This document shows positions 1 through 11,930 of a DNA stretch of 64,000 nt, in pieces. Both the position numbers and the translations under genes were made by a program. Each line of letters starts with the position of its first letter. Position 1 is the first letter of the stretch. The notes beneath the pieces were generated by a model. The model searched no databases. It was not told the origin of the DNA and saw only the letters and a program-made list of their open reading frames with translations. The DNA comes from Peribacillus folii (GTDB taxonomy: Bacteria > Bacillota > Bacilli > Bacillales > DSM-1321). The DNA is taken from positions 1 to 64,000 of the forward strand of contig NZ_JASJOM010000001.1 in assembly GCF_030271255.1 (NCBI RefSeq), given 5' to 3'.

Positions 1-19
1 GACAGCGTATATCGCTGTC
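1..19. terminator. Hairpin at window edge, probable mtaB terminator
   Basis: A 7-bp perfect stem (GACAGCG/CGCTGTC) with a 5-nt loop lies directly against the mtaB stop codon. Any T-tract would fall outside the window, so terminator status is inferred. Confidence 0.45.
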
Positions 20-1357
20 TTACATATTTGCTGCTTGCGGCAGCGGAAAATCTTTCACAACCGTTACGAATTGGCCTTCACTGTGAGGATAGCCAGACTT
101 TGTAATCTTCACTTTTACGATTTCCCCGACCATTTCTTCTGTAGCCGGGAAGACGATTTTCATGTAGTTATCGGAATAGCCTTCATAAAGGCCATTGTCC
201 AGCTGCGTCTCAGGGATGACTTCAAGGACCTCTCCCTCGAAACGGGAAGCATACTCTTTTGCCAATTGATCGGACAACGCGATAAGGCGGTGTACACGTT
301 CGTTTTTGACATCTTCATCCACTTGATCTTCCATTCGTGCAGCAGGTGTGCCTGTCCGTTTTGAATAAGGGAAAACATGAAGCTCGGAAAATTTGTACTT
401 TTCGATAAAATTATAGGTCTCCATGAACTCTTCTTCCGTTTCACCAGGGAAACCGACAATGACATCTGACGTGACCGCCAGACCTGGCAGTGCAATTTTC
501 AATTTTTCGATCCGATCGCCGAAGAAATCCATCGTATATTTGCGTCTCATTCGTTTTACTACCGTATCGGACCCCGATTGCAGGGGAATGTGCAAGTGGC
601 GAACCACTTTTTTCGAATTCGTCAGCACTTCGATGATTTCATCGGTAATCTGGCTCGCTTCAATGGATGAGATGCGGATCCGCTTCAACCCTTCGACTTG
701 TTCCAAGTCACGAAGAAGCATGGCCAAGTTATAGTCCTTCAAGTCATCACCGTATCCGCCGGTGTGGATTCCCGTAAGGACGAGCTCTTTATAGCCTGCC
801 TCGACAAGTTGTTTTGCCTGGTGTACGACTTCCTTTGGATCACGGGAACGCATCAAGCCACGGGCCCAAGGAATGATGCAGAAAGTGCAGAAGTTATTGC
901 AGCCTTCCTGAATCTTGAGTGAGGCCCGGGTACGATCTGTAAAAGCTGGTACGTCCAGTTCCTCGTACACACGGTTTTTCATGATATTGCCGACTGCATT
1001 GATCGGTTCACGCTCTTCCTTGAATTGCTCGATGTAATCAAGAAGTTTTACCCTATCCTGTGTTCCAACGACAATATCCACGCCTGGTATGGCCATGATC
1101 TCTGCTGGCGATGTCTGGGCGTAGCATCCGGTTACCGCAATGACGGCATTCGGGTTTTTGCGGATGGCGCGCCGGATAACCTGGCGGCTCTTCTTGTCGC
1201 CCGTGTTGGTCACCGTGCATGTATTGATGATGTATACATCCGATGCATGCTCAAACTCAACACGATCATATCCTCCAGTTTTGAATAATTGCCAAATAGC
1301 TTCTGTTTCATAATGATTCACTTTACAGCCTAATGTATGGAAAGCGACCGTTGCCAT
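20..1357 (-). CDS. mtaB: tRNA t6A37 methylthiotransferase MtaB
   Basis: Radical-SAM enzyme that converts t6A37 to ms2t6A37 in ANN-decoding tRNAs. The 445-aa protein has the MiaB-family layout: an N-terminal domain with cysteines C11, C47 and C78 for the auxiliary Fe-S cluster, then the radical-SAM triad CNNFCTFC (C153, C157, C160), and a C-terminal TRAM-like region. The ATG follows GAGGTGAT. It sits 6 nt after rsmE and corresponds to B. subtilis yqeV at the end of the dnaK-region cluster. Confidence 0.95.
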   Translation of the reverse strand: MATVAFHTLGCKVNHYETEAIWQLFKTGGYDRVEFEHASDVYIINTCTVTNTGDKKSRQVIRRAIRKNPNAVIAVTGCYAQTSPAEIMAIPGVDIVVGTQDRVKLLDYIEQFKEEREPINAVGNIMKNRVYEELDVPAFTDRTRASLKIQEGCNNFCTFCIIPWARGLMRSRDPKEVVHQAKQLVEAGYKELVLTGIHTGGYGDDLKDYNLAMLLRDLEQVEGLKRIRISSIEASQITDEIIEVLTNSKKVVRHLHIPLQSGSDTVVKRMRRKYTMDFFGDRIEKLKIALPGLAVTSDVIVGFPGETEEEFMETYNFIEKYKFSELHVFPYSKRTGTPAARMEDQVDEDVKNERVHRLIALSDQLAKEYASRFEGEVLEVIPETQLDNGLYEGYSDNYMKIVFPATEEMVGEIVKVKITKSGYPHSEGQFVTVVKDFPLPQAANM

Positions 1358-1363
1358 TTTACA

Positions 1364-2116
1364 TCACCTCAAAAGTTCTACATGATAAGAAACAGCGGAA
1401 AGTGCATATAAAGGTGCTGTTTCAGTTCTTAATATTCTTGGTCCAAGGCCGCAGGCTACAAATCCTGCGGCGGACAGTCTTTCGATTTCCTTGTCTGCCA
1501 GGCCGCCTTCAGGACCAAATACGAATAAAATCGATTGTCCTGCAGCGATATCTTTCAGGACGGATGCCAGGACGGAGGTTTCCCCCCGCTTTGCTTCTTC
1601 CTCAAAAGCGATTAATTTATGGTCGAAACCGGCAGCAAGCGAAGCTAGCTGATCAGCCGTCATCGGCTCCCTGACTTCAGGAATTACCGTTCGATGCGAT
1701 TGCTCAGCCGCCTCTTTTGATATCTTCTGAAGCCGTTCCAATTTCTTTCCTACCTTTTTGTGGTCCCATTTTACCACCGAACGAGCAGCAATAAAAGGGA
1801 TAAATTCAGCGGCACCCAGTTCGGTGCCCTTTTGAACGATATACTCCAACTTATCCCCTTTAGGCAGACCGCTCGCAATTACCACCCTTACCGGCAGTTC
1901 TTTTTCTTCATTCTTCCATTCCAAGACGTTTCCTATAACCGCATCATCCGTCATTTCCGAAATTTCCGTGACAGCCGCCATACCGTTTGCCCTCACGGTA
2001 ATGATCCGCTCTCCCGGGGCCATCCTCATCACCCTGGAAATATGGTGAAAGTCATCGCCTGAAATCGTTACTATGCTTCCTTTGATGTCTTCTTCGTTAA
2101 GAAAATACCGTTGCAC
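1364..2116 (-). CDS. rsmE: 16S rRNA m3U1498 methyltransferase RsmE
   Basis: SPOUT-class methyltransferase for 16S rRNA U1498. The knot signature FGPEGGL and the C-terminal LGPRILRTETAPLYAL segment are clear. The frame stays open to 2182, but family alignment (proteins begin MQRYF) and the AGGTGG just upstream support the GTG at 2116, giving 250 aa. The longer version would run into a hairpin terminator. Corresponds to yqeU of B. subtilis. Confidence 0.93.
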   Translation of the reverse strand: MQRYFLNEEDIKGSIVTISGDDFHHISRVMRMAPGERIITVRANGMAAVTEISEMTDDAVIGNVLEWKNEEKELPVRVVIASGLPKGDKLEYIVQKGTELGAAEFIPFIAARSVVKWDHKKVGKKLERLQKISKEAAEQSHRTVIPEVREPMTADQLASLAAGFDHKLIAFEEEAKRGETSVLASVLKDIAAGQSILFVFGPEGGLADKEIERLSAAGFVACGLGPRILRTETAPLYALSAVSYHVELLR

Positions 2117-2193
2117 ACTGCCACCTACTTCGCCTAGTCTAAAAAATTCCCGTTTCCCGAGTGCAAGCCATGCAAGATTCAAGCTAAAAAAAG

Positions 2194-2231
2194 GTACTCT
2201 GATTATCCAAATACCCGATAATCAGAGTAAC
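2194..2231 (-). terminator. Rho-independent terminator after prmA
   Basis: A 13-bp stem (TACTCTGATTATC with its complement) around a 9-nt loop is followed on the minus strand by CC and seven T. It lies between prmA and rsmE, so it should cut or attenuate transcription from the heat-shock side into rsmE-mtaB. Confidence 0.8.
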
Positions 2232-2239
2232 TTTTCCAA

Positions 2240-3181
2240 TTAGTCATTCCTTTTTGCGATAATGGCCACCCAATCTTCCATCAGGACCGTTTCCTCAATG
2301 GTGAAGCCGGATGCCGTGATCGCGTCCTTGACATCTTGTTTCTTCGGCTGGATGATTCCGGATGCAATGAAGTATCCGCCTGGCTTGACTACCTTAGCTA
2401 CATCATCGGTAAAGCTCATGATGACTTCGGCAAGAATATTGGCCACGACGACATCAGCTTGTTCATGCACACCATCCAACAAGTTTCCTTGTGAAACGGA
2501 CACTCTATCTTGTACTTTGTTAAGCTCCACATTTTGCGTTGCGGATTGCACGGCCACATCATCCAAGTCAAGAGACTGGATCTGCTTGGCGTCGAGGAGC
2601 GCGGCAGCAATGCTCAATACGCCTGACCCCGTTCCTACATCGACTACCAAATCGCCTGGCCTCACTGTACGCTCCAATGCTTGGATGCACATGACCGTCG
2701 TAGGGTGCGTGCCGGTTCCGAAGGCCATGCCTGGATCAAGTTCAATGATCAGTTCATCACTGCTTACAGGAGTGTAATCCTCCCATGTAGGAACAATGGT
2801 GAAACGTTCGGAAATCTTTACGGGATTATAATATTTTTTCCAAGCGGTTGCCCACTCTTCTTCATTCACTTCACTGATTGAAACGATATTCTTCCCAAGG
2901 TCAATATCAAAAAGAAGGAGATTATTAATTGATTCCTTAATCGCATCAACGGTTTCCCCAAGGAAGCTGTTTACGGGCAAGTATGCCTTGATCAGTACAC
3001 CTTCATCCGGATAATCATCTGGGTTCAAGTGATAGATTTCGCCAAAAACGTTTTCACGTTCCTTGACTAATTCTAGAGGATCCTCAATGACAACGCCGCT
3101 GGCACCTGCCTCATGAAGAATATTCGAAACAGGTTCAACTGCTTCATTCGTTGTTTGGATTGCAAATTCAGACCACTTCAT
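2240..3181 (-). CDS. prmA: Ribosomal protein L11 methyltransferase PrmA
   Basis: SAM-dependent methyltransferase that trimethylates ribosomal protein L11. The 313-aa protein has an N-terminal substrate-recognition domain and a Rossmann domain with [15 protein letters not shown] as the SAM-binding loop, followed by VVANILAEV, the NxLA motif of the family. Located directly after dnaJ as in B. subtilis (yqeT), with a strong terminator behind it. Confidence 0.95.
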   Translation of the reverse strand: MKWSEFAIQTTNEAVEPVSNILHEAGASGVVIEDPLELVKERENVFGEIYHLNPDDYPDEGVLIKAYLPVNSFLGETVDAIKESINNLLLFDIDLGKNIVSISEVNEEEWATAWKKYYNPVKISERFTIVPTWEDYTPVSSDELIIELDPGMAFGTGTHPTTVMCIQALERTVRPGDLVVDVGTGSGVLSIAAALLDAKQIQSLDLDDVAVQSATQNVELNKVQDRVSVSQGNLLDGVHEQADVVVANILAEVIMSFTDDVAKVVKPGGYFIASGIIQPKKQDVKDAITASGFTIEETVLMEDWVAIIAKRND

Positions 3182-3217
3182 AATCTACCAACTCCCAATT
3201 TCTTCTTTTACTTGTAT

Positions 3218-4336
3218 TCACCTATCTTTAAAAGCACGCTTCACTTTTGAGAAAAAGCCATCCTCTTGTTCATCAATACCTGATTGCCCGCTGATGTCAT
3301 TGAATTCACGAAGCAGGTCCTTTTGTTTTTCCGATAATTTTTTAGGCGTGACAACCAACACGACAACATGCTGATCTCCCTGGCCATATCCCCTGACATT
3401 CGGGACGCCCTTGCCTTTTAAACGGAAGCGGGTACTTGTTTGTGTACCAGCAGGAATCTTCAGCTTCACTTTTCCATGCAGCGTAGGTACCTCAATTTCA
3501 TCCCCCAATGCTGCCTGGGCAAAGGTTATCGGCATTTCACAATAGATGTCATCGCCGTCCCGCTCGAAGAATTCATGGCTGCGCACATGGAAGACAACAT
3601 ATAGATCTCCCGCCGGGCCGCCGTTGATTCCTGGTTCGCCTTGACCGGTTACCCGCAGCTGCTGGCCATCATCGATTCCTGCAGGAACCTTGACTTGGAT
3701 TTTTTTACGTTTTTGAACCTTTCCGTCGCCGCCGCATGTCGAACATTTGTGAGGTATGATCTTGCCTGTTCCTTGACAGTGGTGACATGCTCTCCGGTTC
3801 ACAATCCTGCCAAATGCAGTATTTTGTTCCACATTCAATTGGCCGGTTCCATGACAATGTGAACAAGTTTCCACTTTGGTCCCCGGTTTGGCTCCCGATC
3901 CTTTACATGTATCACAATCCTCTTCACGAGGGATTTCAATTTCGGTATCTTTTCCGAAAGCCGCCTCTTCAAACGAAAGCGTCATCGTATATTGTAAATC
4001 GGCTCCTTGACGCGGTGCATTAGGGTCTCTCCTGCGTCCGCCGCCGCCAAAGAAACTGCTGAAAATGTCTTCAAAGCCTCCGAAACCGCCGAAGTCCTGA
4101 CCGCCAAATCCTTGGTTTGGATCTGTATGCCCAAATTGATCATAATGGGACTTTTTTTGTTCGTCACTCAATACCTCATAAGCTTCCTTGATTTCCTTGA
4201 ACTTATCCGCAGCATCGTCCGCCTTATTAATATCTGGGTGATATTGTTTGGAGAGCTTGCGATACGCTTTTTTGATTTCTTCCTTCGAAGCACTCTTCGA
4301 AAGGCCTAACACCTCATAATAATCACGTTTACTCAT
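3218..4336 (-). CDS. dnaJ: Chaperone protein DnaJ
   Basis: Hsp40 co-chaperone that stimulates DnaK ATPase and delivers unfolded substrates. The 372-aa protein has an N-terminal J domain with HPD, a Gly/Phe-rich segment, four CxxCxGxG zinc repeats ([32 protein letters not shown]) and the C-terminal substrate domain. The frame is open 65 codons further upstream, but ATG 4336 opens the J domain exactly ([11 protein letters not shown]). Last heat-shock gene before prmA. Confidence 0.97.
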   Translation of the reverse strand: MSKRDYYEVLGLSKSASKEEIKKAYRKLSKQYHPDINKADDAADKFKEIKEAYEVLSDEQKKSHYDQFGHTDPNQGFGGQDFGGFGGFEDIFSSFFGGGGRRRDPNAPRQGADLQYTMTLSFEEAAFGKDTEIEIPREEDCDTCKGSGAKPGTKVETCSHCHGTGQLNVEQNTAFGRIVNRRACHHCQGTGKIIPHKCSTCGGDGKVQKRKKIQVKVPAGIDDGQQLRVTGQGEPGINGGPAGDLYVVFHVRSHEFFERDGDDIYCEMPITFAQAALGDEIEVPTLHGKVKLKIPAGTQTSTRFRLKGKGVPNVRGYGQGDQHVVVLVVTPKKLSEKQKDLLREFNDISGQSGIDEQEDGFFSKVKRAFKDR

Positions 4337-4534
4337 ATCTAAAATCCACTCCCGATTCGATTCACATAAAGGTAATATTATCACTGAACGAAGATAATAA
4401 TCAACTAGAAAAGCACAAACGGCTTTGACACTTTTTTGCAAATGACAAGGCAAGCCGAGATTTGCACACGATTTCCCCCATGCGCCTGTTTCCCCAAGCG
4501 ACGATGGATATCGGGAAAACGGACCATTCATTAT

Positions 4535-4572
4535 AAAAAAGCCAAAGTCAAGATAACCTGACTTTGACTTTT
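4535..4572 (-). terminator. Terminator-like hairpin between dnaK and dnaJ
   Basis: AGTCAAAGTCA pairs with TGACTTTGGCT around an 8-nt loop and is followed by TTTTTT on the minus strand. It lies inside the heat-shock operon and may lower dnaJ expression relative to dnaK. Confidence 0.7.
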
Positions 4573-4630
4573 CTACAATGACAGGCTAAAAACACTGCCA
4601 TATATATCAGCTTCCCAGATGGGTCACTTT

Positions 4631-6487
<1,857 letters not shown>

Positions 6488-6502
6488 TTATATGTAAAAT
6501 GC

Positions 6503-7093
6503 TTATTCGTTCACTTTCACCATTGCAGGTCGGATCACTCGGTCTTTAAGCAGGTATCCTTTTTGGAATTCCTCCACGACGATGTTGGAGCCGAAGTTTT
6601 CATCTTGAACTTGCATGACCGCTTGATGCAAACGAGGATCGAACTCTTCACCAACAGAGCTGATCGGCTCGATGCCTTCTTTGGCCAATGCGTCTGTAAT
6701 CGCCTTATAAACCATTTCCATGCCGGAAAGCAGGGATTTCGTTTGTTCATTTTCCGCTTCGATTTTCGTAGCTCTTTCAAAATTATCAAGGGCTTCCACT
6801 AAATCGCCAGCAATACTTTGAACTCTATATTTTTGAGCCGCCTCCATATCAAGCTTGGCACGGCGTCTTGAATTATCAAAATCGGCCTGCAGACGAAGAT
6901 AACGGTTATCCATTTCTTCGATTTTTGCTTGAAGCTCGGCAATCTTTTCCTGAGCCAATTGAAGCTCATCCTTTTCAACCGGTTCCTGGTTTTGCTCCGC
7001 TGGAATTTCTTCTTCAGCGAGAACCGCTTCTGCCGCATTTTCTTCGATTGTTTCATTTTCCAATGTTTGTTCTTCGTTTTTATTTTCTGTCAC
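6503..7093 (-). CDS. grpE: Nucleotide exchange factor GrpE
   Basis: Releases ADP from DnaK. The 196-aa protein has a very acidic Glu/Asn-rich N-terminus (about residues 1-45), a long coiled coil, and the C-terminal beta domain with [14 protein letters not shown] and the ending [11 protein letters not shown] typical of GrpE. The start is a GTG 8 nt after GGGAGGTGA. Second gene of the hrcA-grpE-dnaK-dnaJ operon. Confidence 0.97.
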   Translation of the reverse strand: MTENKNEEQTLENETIEENAAEAVLAEEEIPAEQNQEPVEKDELQLAQEKIAELQAKIEEMDNRYLRLQADFDNSRRRAKLDMEAAQKYRVQSIAGDLVEALDNFERATKIEAENEQTKSLLSGMEMVYKAITDALAKEGIEPISSVGEEFDPRLHQAVMQVQDENFGSNIVVEEFQKGYLLKDRVIRPAMVKVNE

Positions 7094-7192
7094 AATCTCA
7101 CCTCCCTAAAAGGGTTATACAATTTATGCTAAAGTATCATGCCAGGCAGCGGGTTGATGCCTTCCGCCACCTTAACAATATTACCTTTGCTC

Positions 7193-8221
7193 CTATTTTT
7201 GATACAGTTTTGTCATGAGGGCGGTCAAATCCTTCGAGAAAAACGAAAGCAAACTGATCACCCTCGAATATTCCATCCTTGTTGGACCCAATATGGCTAA
7301 AGTGCCGACTTGCTCCTGCCCGATGGAGTAGGTTGCGGTAATCAGGCTGCAATCGTCCAGCACCGTGTTTTGGTTTTCGCGGCCGATCCTGACATGAATG
7401 CCGGATGGGTTTTGGGTAATGAGTTCATAAAACCCTTGCTCCTGCTCAATCATGGATAAAAGTGTGCTCACTTTAGCGATATCATGAAATTCCGGCTGCC
7501 TCAGCATATTCGTTTTCCCGCCGAAAAATATTTTTTCAGGCTTGGTATCCGTCAGGGTATCCGCAAGCACGGATGCCATCGATCCATAGTTTTGAATGTG
7601 GCGGCTTAACAGCACAGCCACTTCCTTGTAAATCTTGTCCTTTAGATCAACTAACGGAACATCGACCAAACGGGCATTTAATATGTTCACCATCTTTTCA
7701 ATTTCGTTTATATCAAAAGAGGGCGGAAGGGAAATCATCCGATTCTCCACATGACCTGTATCGGTAATGATGATGGCAATCGCTGTTTCGGGGCTCAAGG
7801 GAATGATCTGGATTTTCTTGAGTTTATGCTCATTCACTTTGGGCCCAAGTACTATTGCCGTATAGTTCGTCAATTCCGAGAGAATTTTCGCTGACTTTTG
7901 AACGATCTTTTCCAATTCATAAATTCGTTCCACAAAAACGGATTTCAACAATTTCATTTCATTCTTTTTCGGAGCTTGAGGAGAAAGTAAATGGTCCACA
8001 TAATATCTATACCCTTTTTCAGAAGGTATCCTACCTGAAGATGTGTGGGTTTTTTCTAAAAACCCCATTTCTTCAAGATCAGACATTTCATTGCGAATTG
8101 TGGCAGAGCTGAACGTGATTTCCTCTTTCTTCGACAAGCTTCGTGACCCGACTGGCTGGGCCGAATGGATAAAATCCTCGATTATCACTTGCAGAATCAA
8201 CAATTGACGATCAGTTAGCAT
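7193..8221 (-). CDS. hrcA: Heat-inducible transcription repressor HrcA
   Basis: Repressor of class I heat-shock genes that binds CIRCE and needs GroEL for activity. The 342-aa protein has an N-terminal winged helix ([28 protein letters not shown]) and the dimerisation/GAF-like core characteristic of HrcA. Its ATG follows GAGGTGATCACAT. The CIRCE operator lies 16 nt upstream, so the gene is autoregulated. First gene of the operon. Confidence 0.97.
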   Translation of the reverse strand: MLTDRQLLILQVIIEDFIHSAQPVGSRSLSKKEEITFSSATIRNEMSDLEEMGFLEKTHTSSGRIPSEKGYRYYVDHLLSPQAPKKNEMKLLKSVFVERIYELEKIVQKSAKILSELTNYTAIVLGPKVNEHKLKKIQIIPLSPETAIAIIITDTGHVENRMISLPPSFDINEIEKMVNILNARLVDVPLVDLKDKIYKEVAVLLSRHIQNYGSMASVLADTLTDTKPEKIFFGGKTNMLRQPEFHDIAKVSTLLSMIEQEQGFYELITQNPSGIHVRIGRENQNTVLDDCSLITATYSIGQEQVGTLAILGPTRMEYSRVISLLSFFSKDLTALMTKLYQK

Positions 8222-8236
8222 ATGTGATCACCTCTG

Positions 8237-8263
8237 TTAGCACTCTATCTCTCTGAGTGCTAA
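8237..8263 (-). promoter_or_regulatory. CIRCE operator (HrcA binding site)
   Basis: Perfect inverted repeat TTAGCACTC-N9-GAGTGCTAA, identical to the established CIRCE consensus. It lies between the promoter and hrcA. Confidence 0.98.
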
Positions 8264-8272
8264 TATACTAAT

Positions 8273-8301
8273 AAATTATCAAATGCAGCCAATGATGTCA
8301 A
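8273..8301 (-). promoter_or_regulatory. Sigma-A promoter of the hrcA-grpE-dnaK-dnaJ operon
   Basis: On the minus strand, TTGACA (8296-8301), a 17-nt spacer and TAATTT (8273-8278) lie just upstream of CIRCE, so HrcA bound at CIRCE would cover the transcription start. Confidence 0.85.
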
Positions 8302-8346
8302 CAAAGAAAACCCGTATTTCCACGTTAAAATAACAAGCGATTTCCT

Positions 8347-9498
8347 TTACTCGGGATCGGCAACACCTAAAAAGGATTGGAACACTTCATTTCCAAGCAG
8401 TTTCCCCTGTTCAGTCAAGCGGACGAAGCCGTTTTCAACCACTAAAAGACCCTTTGCCGTTTCTTCCTGGAGCGGTTTTTGGAACATTTCGGTCATTTCA
8501 ACAGAAAACTTATTCAGGAAATTCTCAATTGAAACGCCTTCGGTTTTTCGAAGTCCCAAAAACATTTCCTCCTCCATCCGTTCATGAAGCGGTACCTGAT
8601 GTTCCTCCAAAACCGGAAGCTGATTTGCCAATAACGGGGTGATATATTTCTTCACGGGGCCATGGTTGGCCACTCTCTTTCCTCCAGTATAGCCATGTGC
8701 TCCGGCGCCGATGCCATAATACTCCACATTATCCCAATATGTCAGATTGTGACGGCTTTCAAAACCCGGACGGGCAAAATTACTGATTTCATATTGACGT
8801 TTGCCATGCTTCTCCATCTCTTCCATGAGCTTCTCATACATGGAAGCCTCCAGCTCCTGCGGCGGCAGGTTCAATTTACCCTTTCTCATCTGATTATAAA
8901 AAACCGTCTTCGGCTCAACGATCAAGGAGTAACTGGAATAGTGAGGCAATTGCAGGGCAAGGGCTTTATCCAGCGTATCCTGAAAATCGCTCATCGTTTG
9001 GCCGGGCAATCCATAAATCAAATCAATGCTGATATTCGTGAAGCCAACATCTTGAGCCAAATGGATCGTTTCATAAACTTCGGAAGCCCGGTGGGTCCTT
9101 CCTATCCGTTTCAACAAATCATCATTGAAGCTTTGCACGCCAAAGCTAAGGCGATTGACACCCGACTGATAGAGGATCTCGAGTTTTTCCCTAGAGAGAT
9201 CGCCTGGATTGGCCTCGAAGGTATACTCGGCTTTTTTCGGGTCGAATGGCAACGTTTCATTGATTGCTTCACATAAGAATGCAAGCTGTTTTTCATTAAG
9301 GGAGGTCGGTGTCCCTCCGCCGACGAAAATGGTATCCAATCCTGAAGTCGGGTATTTGGAAAGCTGCAGGGCCATTTCCCTTTTCATCATCTGTAAATAT
9401 TCGTCGACCGGCTGGCCCTGCAGGAATACTTTATTGAAATCACAATAGTGACAAATATGTTCACAGAACGGGATATGGAGATAGGCGCTTTTAATCAT
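8347..9498 (-). CDS. hemW: Heme chaperone HemW (HemN-like radical SAM)
   Basis: Radical-SAM protein related to coproporphyrinogen III dehydrogenase. Members with the HNxxYW motif (here HNLTYW) are HemW heme chaperones rather than the HemN enzyme. The cluster motif CEHICHYCDF is near the N-terminus, followed by FVGGGTPT. ATG 9498 (MIKSAYLHIPF) matches the family start and gives 383 aa; a GTG 9 nt upstream lies too close to AAAGG. Annotated hemN in B. subtilis. Confidence 0.92.
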   Translation of the reverse strand: MIKSAYLHIPFCEHICHYCDFNKVFLQGQPVDEYLQMMKREMALQLSKYPTSGLDTIFVGGGTPTSLNEKQLAFLCEAINETLPFDPKKAEYTFEANPGDLSREKLEILYQSGVNRLSFGVQSFNDDLLKRIGRTHRASEVYETIHLAQDVGFTNISIDLIYGLPGQTMSDFQDTLDKALALQLPHYSSYSLIVEPKTVFYNQMRKGKLNLPPQELEASMYEKLMEEMEKHGKRQYEISNFARPGFESRHNLTYWDNVEYYGIGAGAHGYTGGKRVANHGPVKKYITPLLANQLPVLEEHQVPLHERMEEEMFLGLRKTEGVSIENFLNKFSVEMTEMFQKPLQEETAKGLLVVENGFVRLTEQGKLLGNEVFQSFLGVADPE

Positions 9499-9532
9499 CG
9501 TGTTCACAACCTTTTATTGAATGAGTCGATAG

Positions 9533-9561
9533 AAAAAGAGGCTAGATTTCCTCTACCCTCT
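9533..9561 (-). terminator. Probable terminator after lepA
   Basis: GAGGGTAGA pairs with TCTAGCCTC with one mismatch and is followed by TTTTTCT on the minus strand, between lepA and hemW. Confidence 0.65.
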
Positions 9562-9584
9562 TTTCCCTTCTATCACTTATTTTA

Positions 9585-11420
9585 TTATTTCTTCGGTGTC
9601 GTATCATCCATTTTCAAAACAGCCATGAAGGCTTCCTGCGGCACTTCAACGGATCCTACCTGCTTCATCCGCTTTTTACCTTCTTTCTGTTTTTCGAGCA
9701 ACTTGCGTTTACGCGATATATCGCCGCCGTAACATTTAGCCAATACGTTTTTGCGCATGGCGCTAATCGAGGAACGGGCCACGATTTTCTGTCCGATAGC
9801 CGCTTGGATCGGCACTTCGAATTGCTGTCTTGGAATCAATTTCTTCAACTTTTCAACAATGACCTTCCCGCGTTCATAGGCAAAATCCTTATGGACGATG
9901 AAGCTCAAGGCATCGACAGTTTCGCCATTAAGCAGGATATCCATCTTCACAAGCTTGGACATCTTATAGCCGATCAGCTCATAATCGAATGATGCATAAC
10001 CTCTCGTGTTCGATTTCAATTGATCGAAGAAATCATAGACGATTTCCGATAGCGGTATTTCATAATGAATGCTTACACGCGTTTCGTCGATATATTCCAT
10101 ATCAATGAAGTTCCCGCGTTTGTTTTGGCAGATTTCCATGATTGCCCCGACGAATTCAGTCGGAGCCATCATTGTCGCTTTTACATATGGTTCTTCGACA
10201 CGCTCGATTTTTTGGGCATCAGGCATGTTGGATGGATTATCAACCTTCTGGACCGTTCCATCCGTTTGGACGACATCGTAAATTACACTTGGTGCCGTCG
10301 TGATTAAATCAATTTTGAATTCCCGTTCAATTCGTTCCTGAATGATTTCCATATGAAGGAGCCCAAGGAATCCGCAACGGAAGCCGAAGCCTAAAGCTTG
10401 CGATGATTCCGCCTCGAACTGAAGCGCTGAATCGTTCAACTCCAATTTTTCCAAAGCATCCCGCAGGTCATTGAATTTCGATGCGTCAATTGGATATAAC
10501 CCGCAATATACCATCGGATTCATCTTCCGGTAACCTGGGAGCGGCTCTGTCGCGCTATTCACGGCGCTTGTGATCGTATCACCCACCGTCGTATCGCCGA
10601 CATTTTTGATAGCTGCTGTAAGGAAACCGACATCACCCACGTTCAGTTCATCGAGCAATTGCGTTTTGGGATTGAAGACACCCAATTCCGTAACATCAAA
10701 TTCCTTGCCCGTAGACATCATTTTGATTTTGTCGCCCACTTTTATGGAACCTTCGACAACACGGATATAGGCAACCACACCGCGATAGGCATCAAACAAT
10801 GAATCGAAAATAAGCGCCTTGAAAGGGGCATCCGGATCTCCTTGGGGCGCCGGCACCAATTCGACAACCTGCTCCAGGATTTCTTCGATTCCTATTCCGG
10901 CTTTGGCAGAAGCCAAGACTGCATCGGAAGCATCGAGGCCGATCACTTCTTCGATTTCTCCACGCACCCTTTCCGGATCAGCACTTGGCAAGTCAATTTT
11001 ATTGATGACCGGAATGATTTCCAGATTATTATCCAAAGCCAAATACACGTTTGCCAGCGTTTGGGCTTCAATTCCCTGTGCCGCATCGACAACTAGGACA
11101 GCGCCTTCACACGCAGCAAGGCTTCTTGAGACCTCGTACGTAAAATCGACATGCCCCGGTGTGTCGATCAGATGGAAAATATACTCTTCGCCATCTTTGG
11201 CATTATATTTCAATTGGATTGCATTCAATTTAATCGTAATTCCGCGCTCACGCTCTAAATCCATGGAATCGAGCAATTGACTCTTCATTTCACGTTGAGT
11301 CATGGCGTTCGTTTTTTCAATGATGCGATCCGCCAATGTTGATTTACCATGATCGATATGAGCGATGATGGAAAAGTTACGAATCTTTGATTGTCTTTTT
11401 AATTTTTCTTCTCTATTCAT
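9585..11420 (-). CDS. lepA: Elongation factor 4 (LepA), ribosomal back-translocase
   Basis: Ribosome-associated GTPase. The 611-aa protein has the EF-G-like GTPase domain with AHIDHGKST (G1), DTPGH (G3) and NKID (G4), domains II, III and V, and the LepA-specific C-terminal domain ([26 protein letters not shown]). The frame extends upstream to 11588 only because stops are lacking; ATG 11420 follows GGGAGTG and begins the conserved [10 protein letters not shown]. It has its own consensus promoter and flanking terminators. Confidence 0.97.
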   Translation of the reverse strand: MNREEKLKRQSKIRNFSIIAHIDHGKSTLADRIIEKTNAMTQREMKSQLLDSMDLERERGITIKLNAIQLKYNAKDGEEYIFHLIDTPGHVDFTYEVSRSLAACEGAVLVVDAAQGIEAQTLANVYLALDNNLEIIPVINKIDLPSADPERVRGEIEEVIGLDASDAVLASAKAGIGIEEILEQVVELVPAPQGDPDAPFKALIFDSLFDAYRGVVAYIRVVEGSIKVGDKIKMMSTGKEFDVTELGVFNPKTQLLDELNVGDVGFLTAAIKNVGDTTVGDTITSAVNSATEPLPGYRKMNPMVYCGLYPIDASKFNDLRDALEKLELNDSALQFEAESSQALGFGFRCGFLGLLHMEIIQERIEREFKIDLITTAPSVIYDVVQTDGTVQKVDNPSNMPDAQKIERVEEPYVKATMMAPTEFVGAIMEICQNKRGNFIDMEYIDETRVSIHYEIPLSEIVYDFFDQLKSNTRGYASFDYELIGYKMSKLVKMDILLNGETVDALSFIVHKDFAYERGKVIVEKLKKLIPRQQFEVPIQAAIGQKIVARSSISAMRKNVLAKCYGGDISRKRKLLEKQKEGKKRMKQVGSVEVPQEAFMAVLKMDDTTPKK

Positions 11421-11460
11421 GACGTTCACTCCCACTAGTCGACACAATACACTATTTTTT

Positions 11461-11489
11461 ATTATATCAATAGAAAATGCAAGATTCAA
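11461..11489 (-). promoter_or_regulatory. Sigma-A promoter of lepA
   Basis: TTGAAT (11484-11489), 17-nt spacer, TATAAT (11461-11466) on the minus strand, about 40 nt before the lepA start. Confidence 0.75.
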
Positions 11490-11529
11490 CAGAATAGTTA
11501 CAAAAGAAGCAGCCCTTAGCGGCAAAGCA

Positions 11530-11563
11530 TAAAAAAAGGCTGCATTCCGGATGGATGCAGCCC
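11530..11563 (-). terminator. Terminator after the yqxA-like gene
   Basis: GGCTGCAT pairs with ATGCAGCC around 9 nt and is followed by seven T on the minus strand. It separates the gpr-spoIIP-yqxA block from lepA. Confidence 0.85.
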
Positions 11564-11589
11564 AGCGTTTTGCTGGTTTACCACTCATA

Positions 11590-11913
11590 CTAAATCATAT
11601 CGATAAGCGCTTGAAAGGCCCCTGAGATCGTATCACCGAGCGATTTTCCAATTGAAGAGAAAAAATTGAAGGCCTTCATTTCTTCCAGCTTTTCTTTTTT
11701 AGTCTCCAAATCATGGCTTGTGACTTTTTGCCCAAGAATATCGGCCTCCATCTCTCCTTCGCCAGATTGGTTGATCGTGAATGCACTATTCAAAGCAGGA
11801 TCTTCGTACCCCTTCATTTTCTTCATTCCATCATTCGCCTGCTGCATCCCAATCAGAACGCCTAAAAATAATACGAGTACAATCCCTGTACATTTCAACC
11901 AAAATCGAACCAT
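11590..11913 (-). CDS. yqxA: YqxA-like protein (DUF3679 family)
   Basis: Small membrane protein of unknown function found after spoIIP in Bacillus. The 107-aa protein has one N-terminal membrane segment ([15 protein letters not shown]) and an acidic, Lys/Glu-rich extracytoplasmic part. The start follows GGAGACC. Gene order gpr-spoIIP-yqxA-lepA matches B. subtilis, which supports the assignment more than sequence similarity does. Confidence 0.8.
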   Translation of the reverse strand: MVRFWLKCTGIVLVLFLGVLIGMQQANDGMKKMKGYEDPALNSAFTINQSGEGEMEADILGQKVTSHDLETKKEKLEEMKAFNFFSSIGKSLGDTISGAFQALIDMI

Positions 11914-11930
11914 GATGGAGGTCTCCTTTC

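Noticed and set aside
4337..4531. N-terminal extension of dnaJ
   Set aside because: Open frame only; the J domain begins at the ATG 4336 and the extension includes the non-coding dnaK-dnaJ gap.
8662..9276. 204-codon plus-strand frame
   Set aside because: Antisense shadow of hemW without a binding site.
10819..11280. 153-codon plus-strand frame
   Set aside because: Antisense shadow of the lepA GTPase domain.
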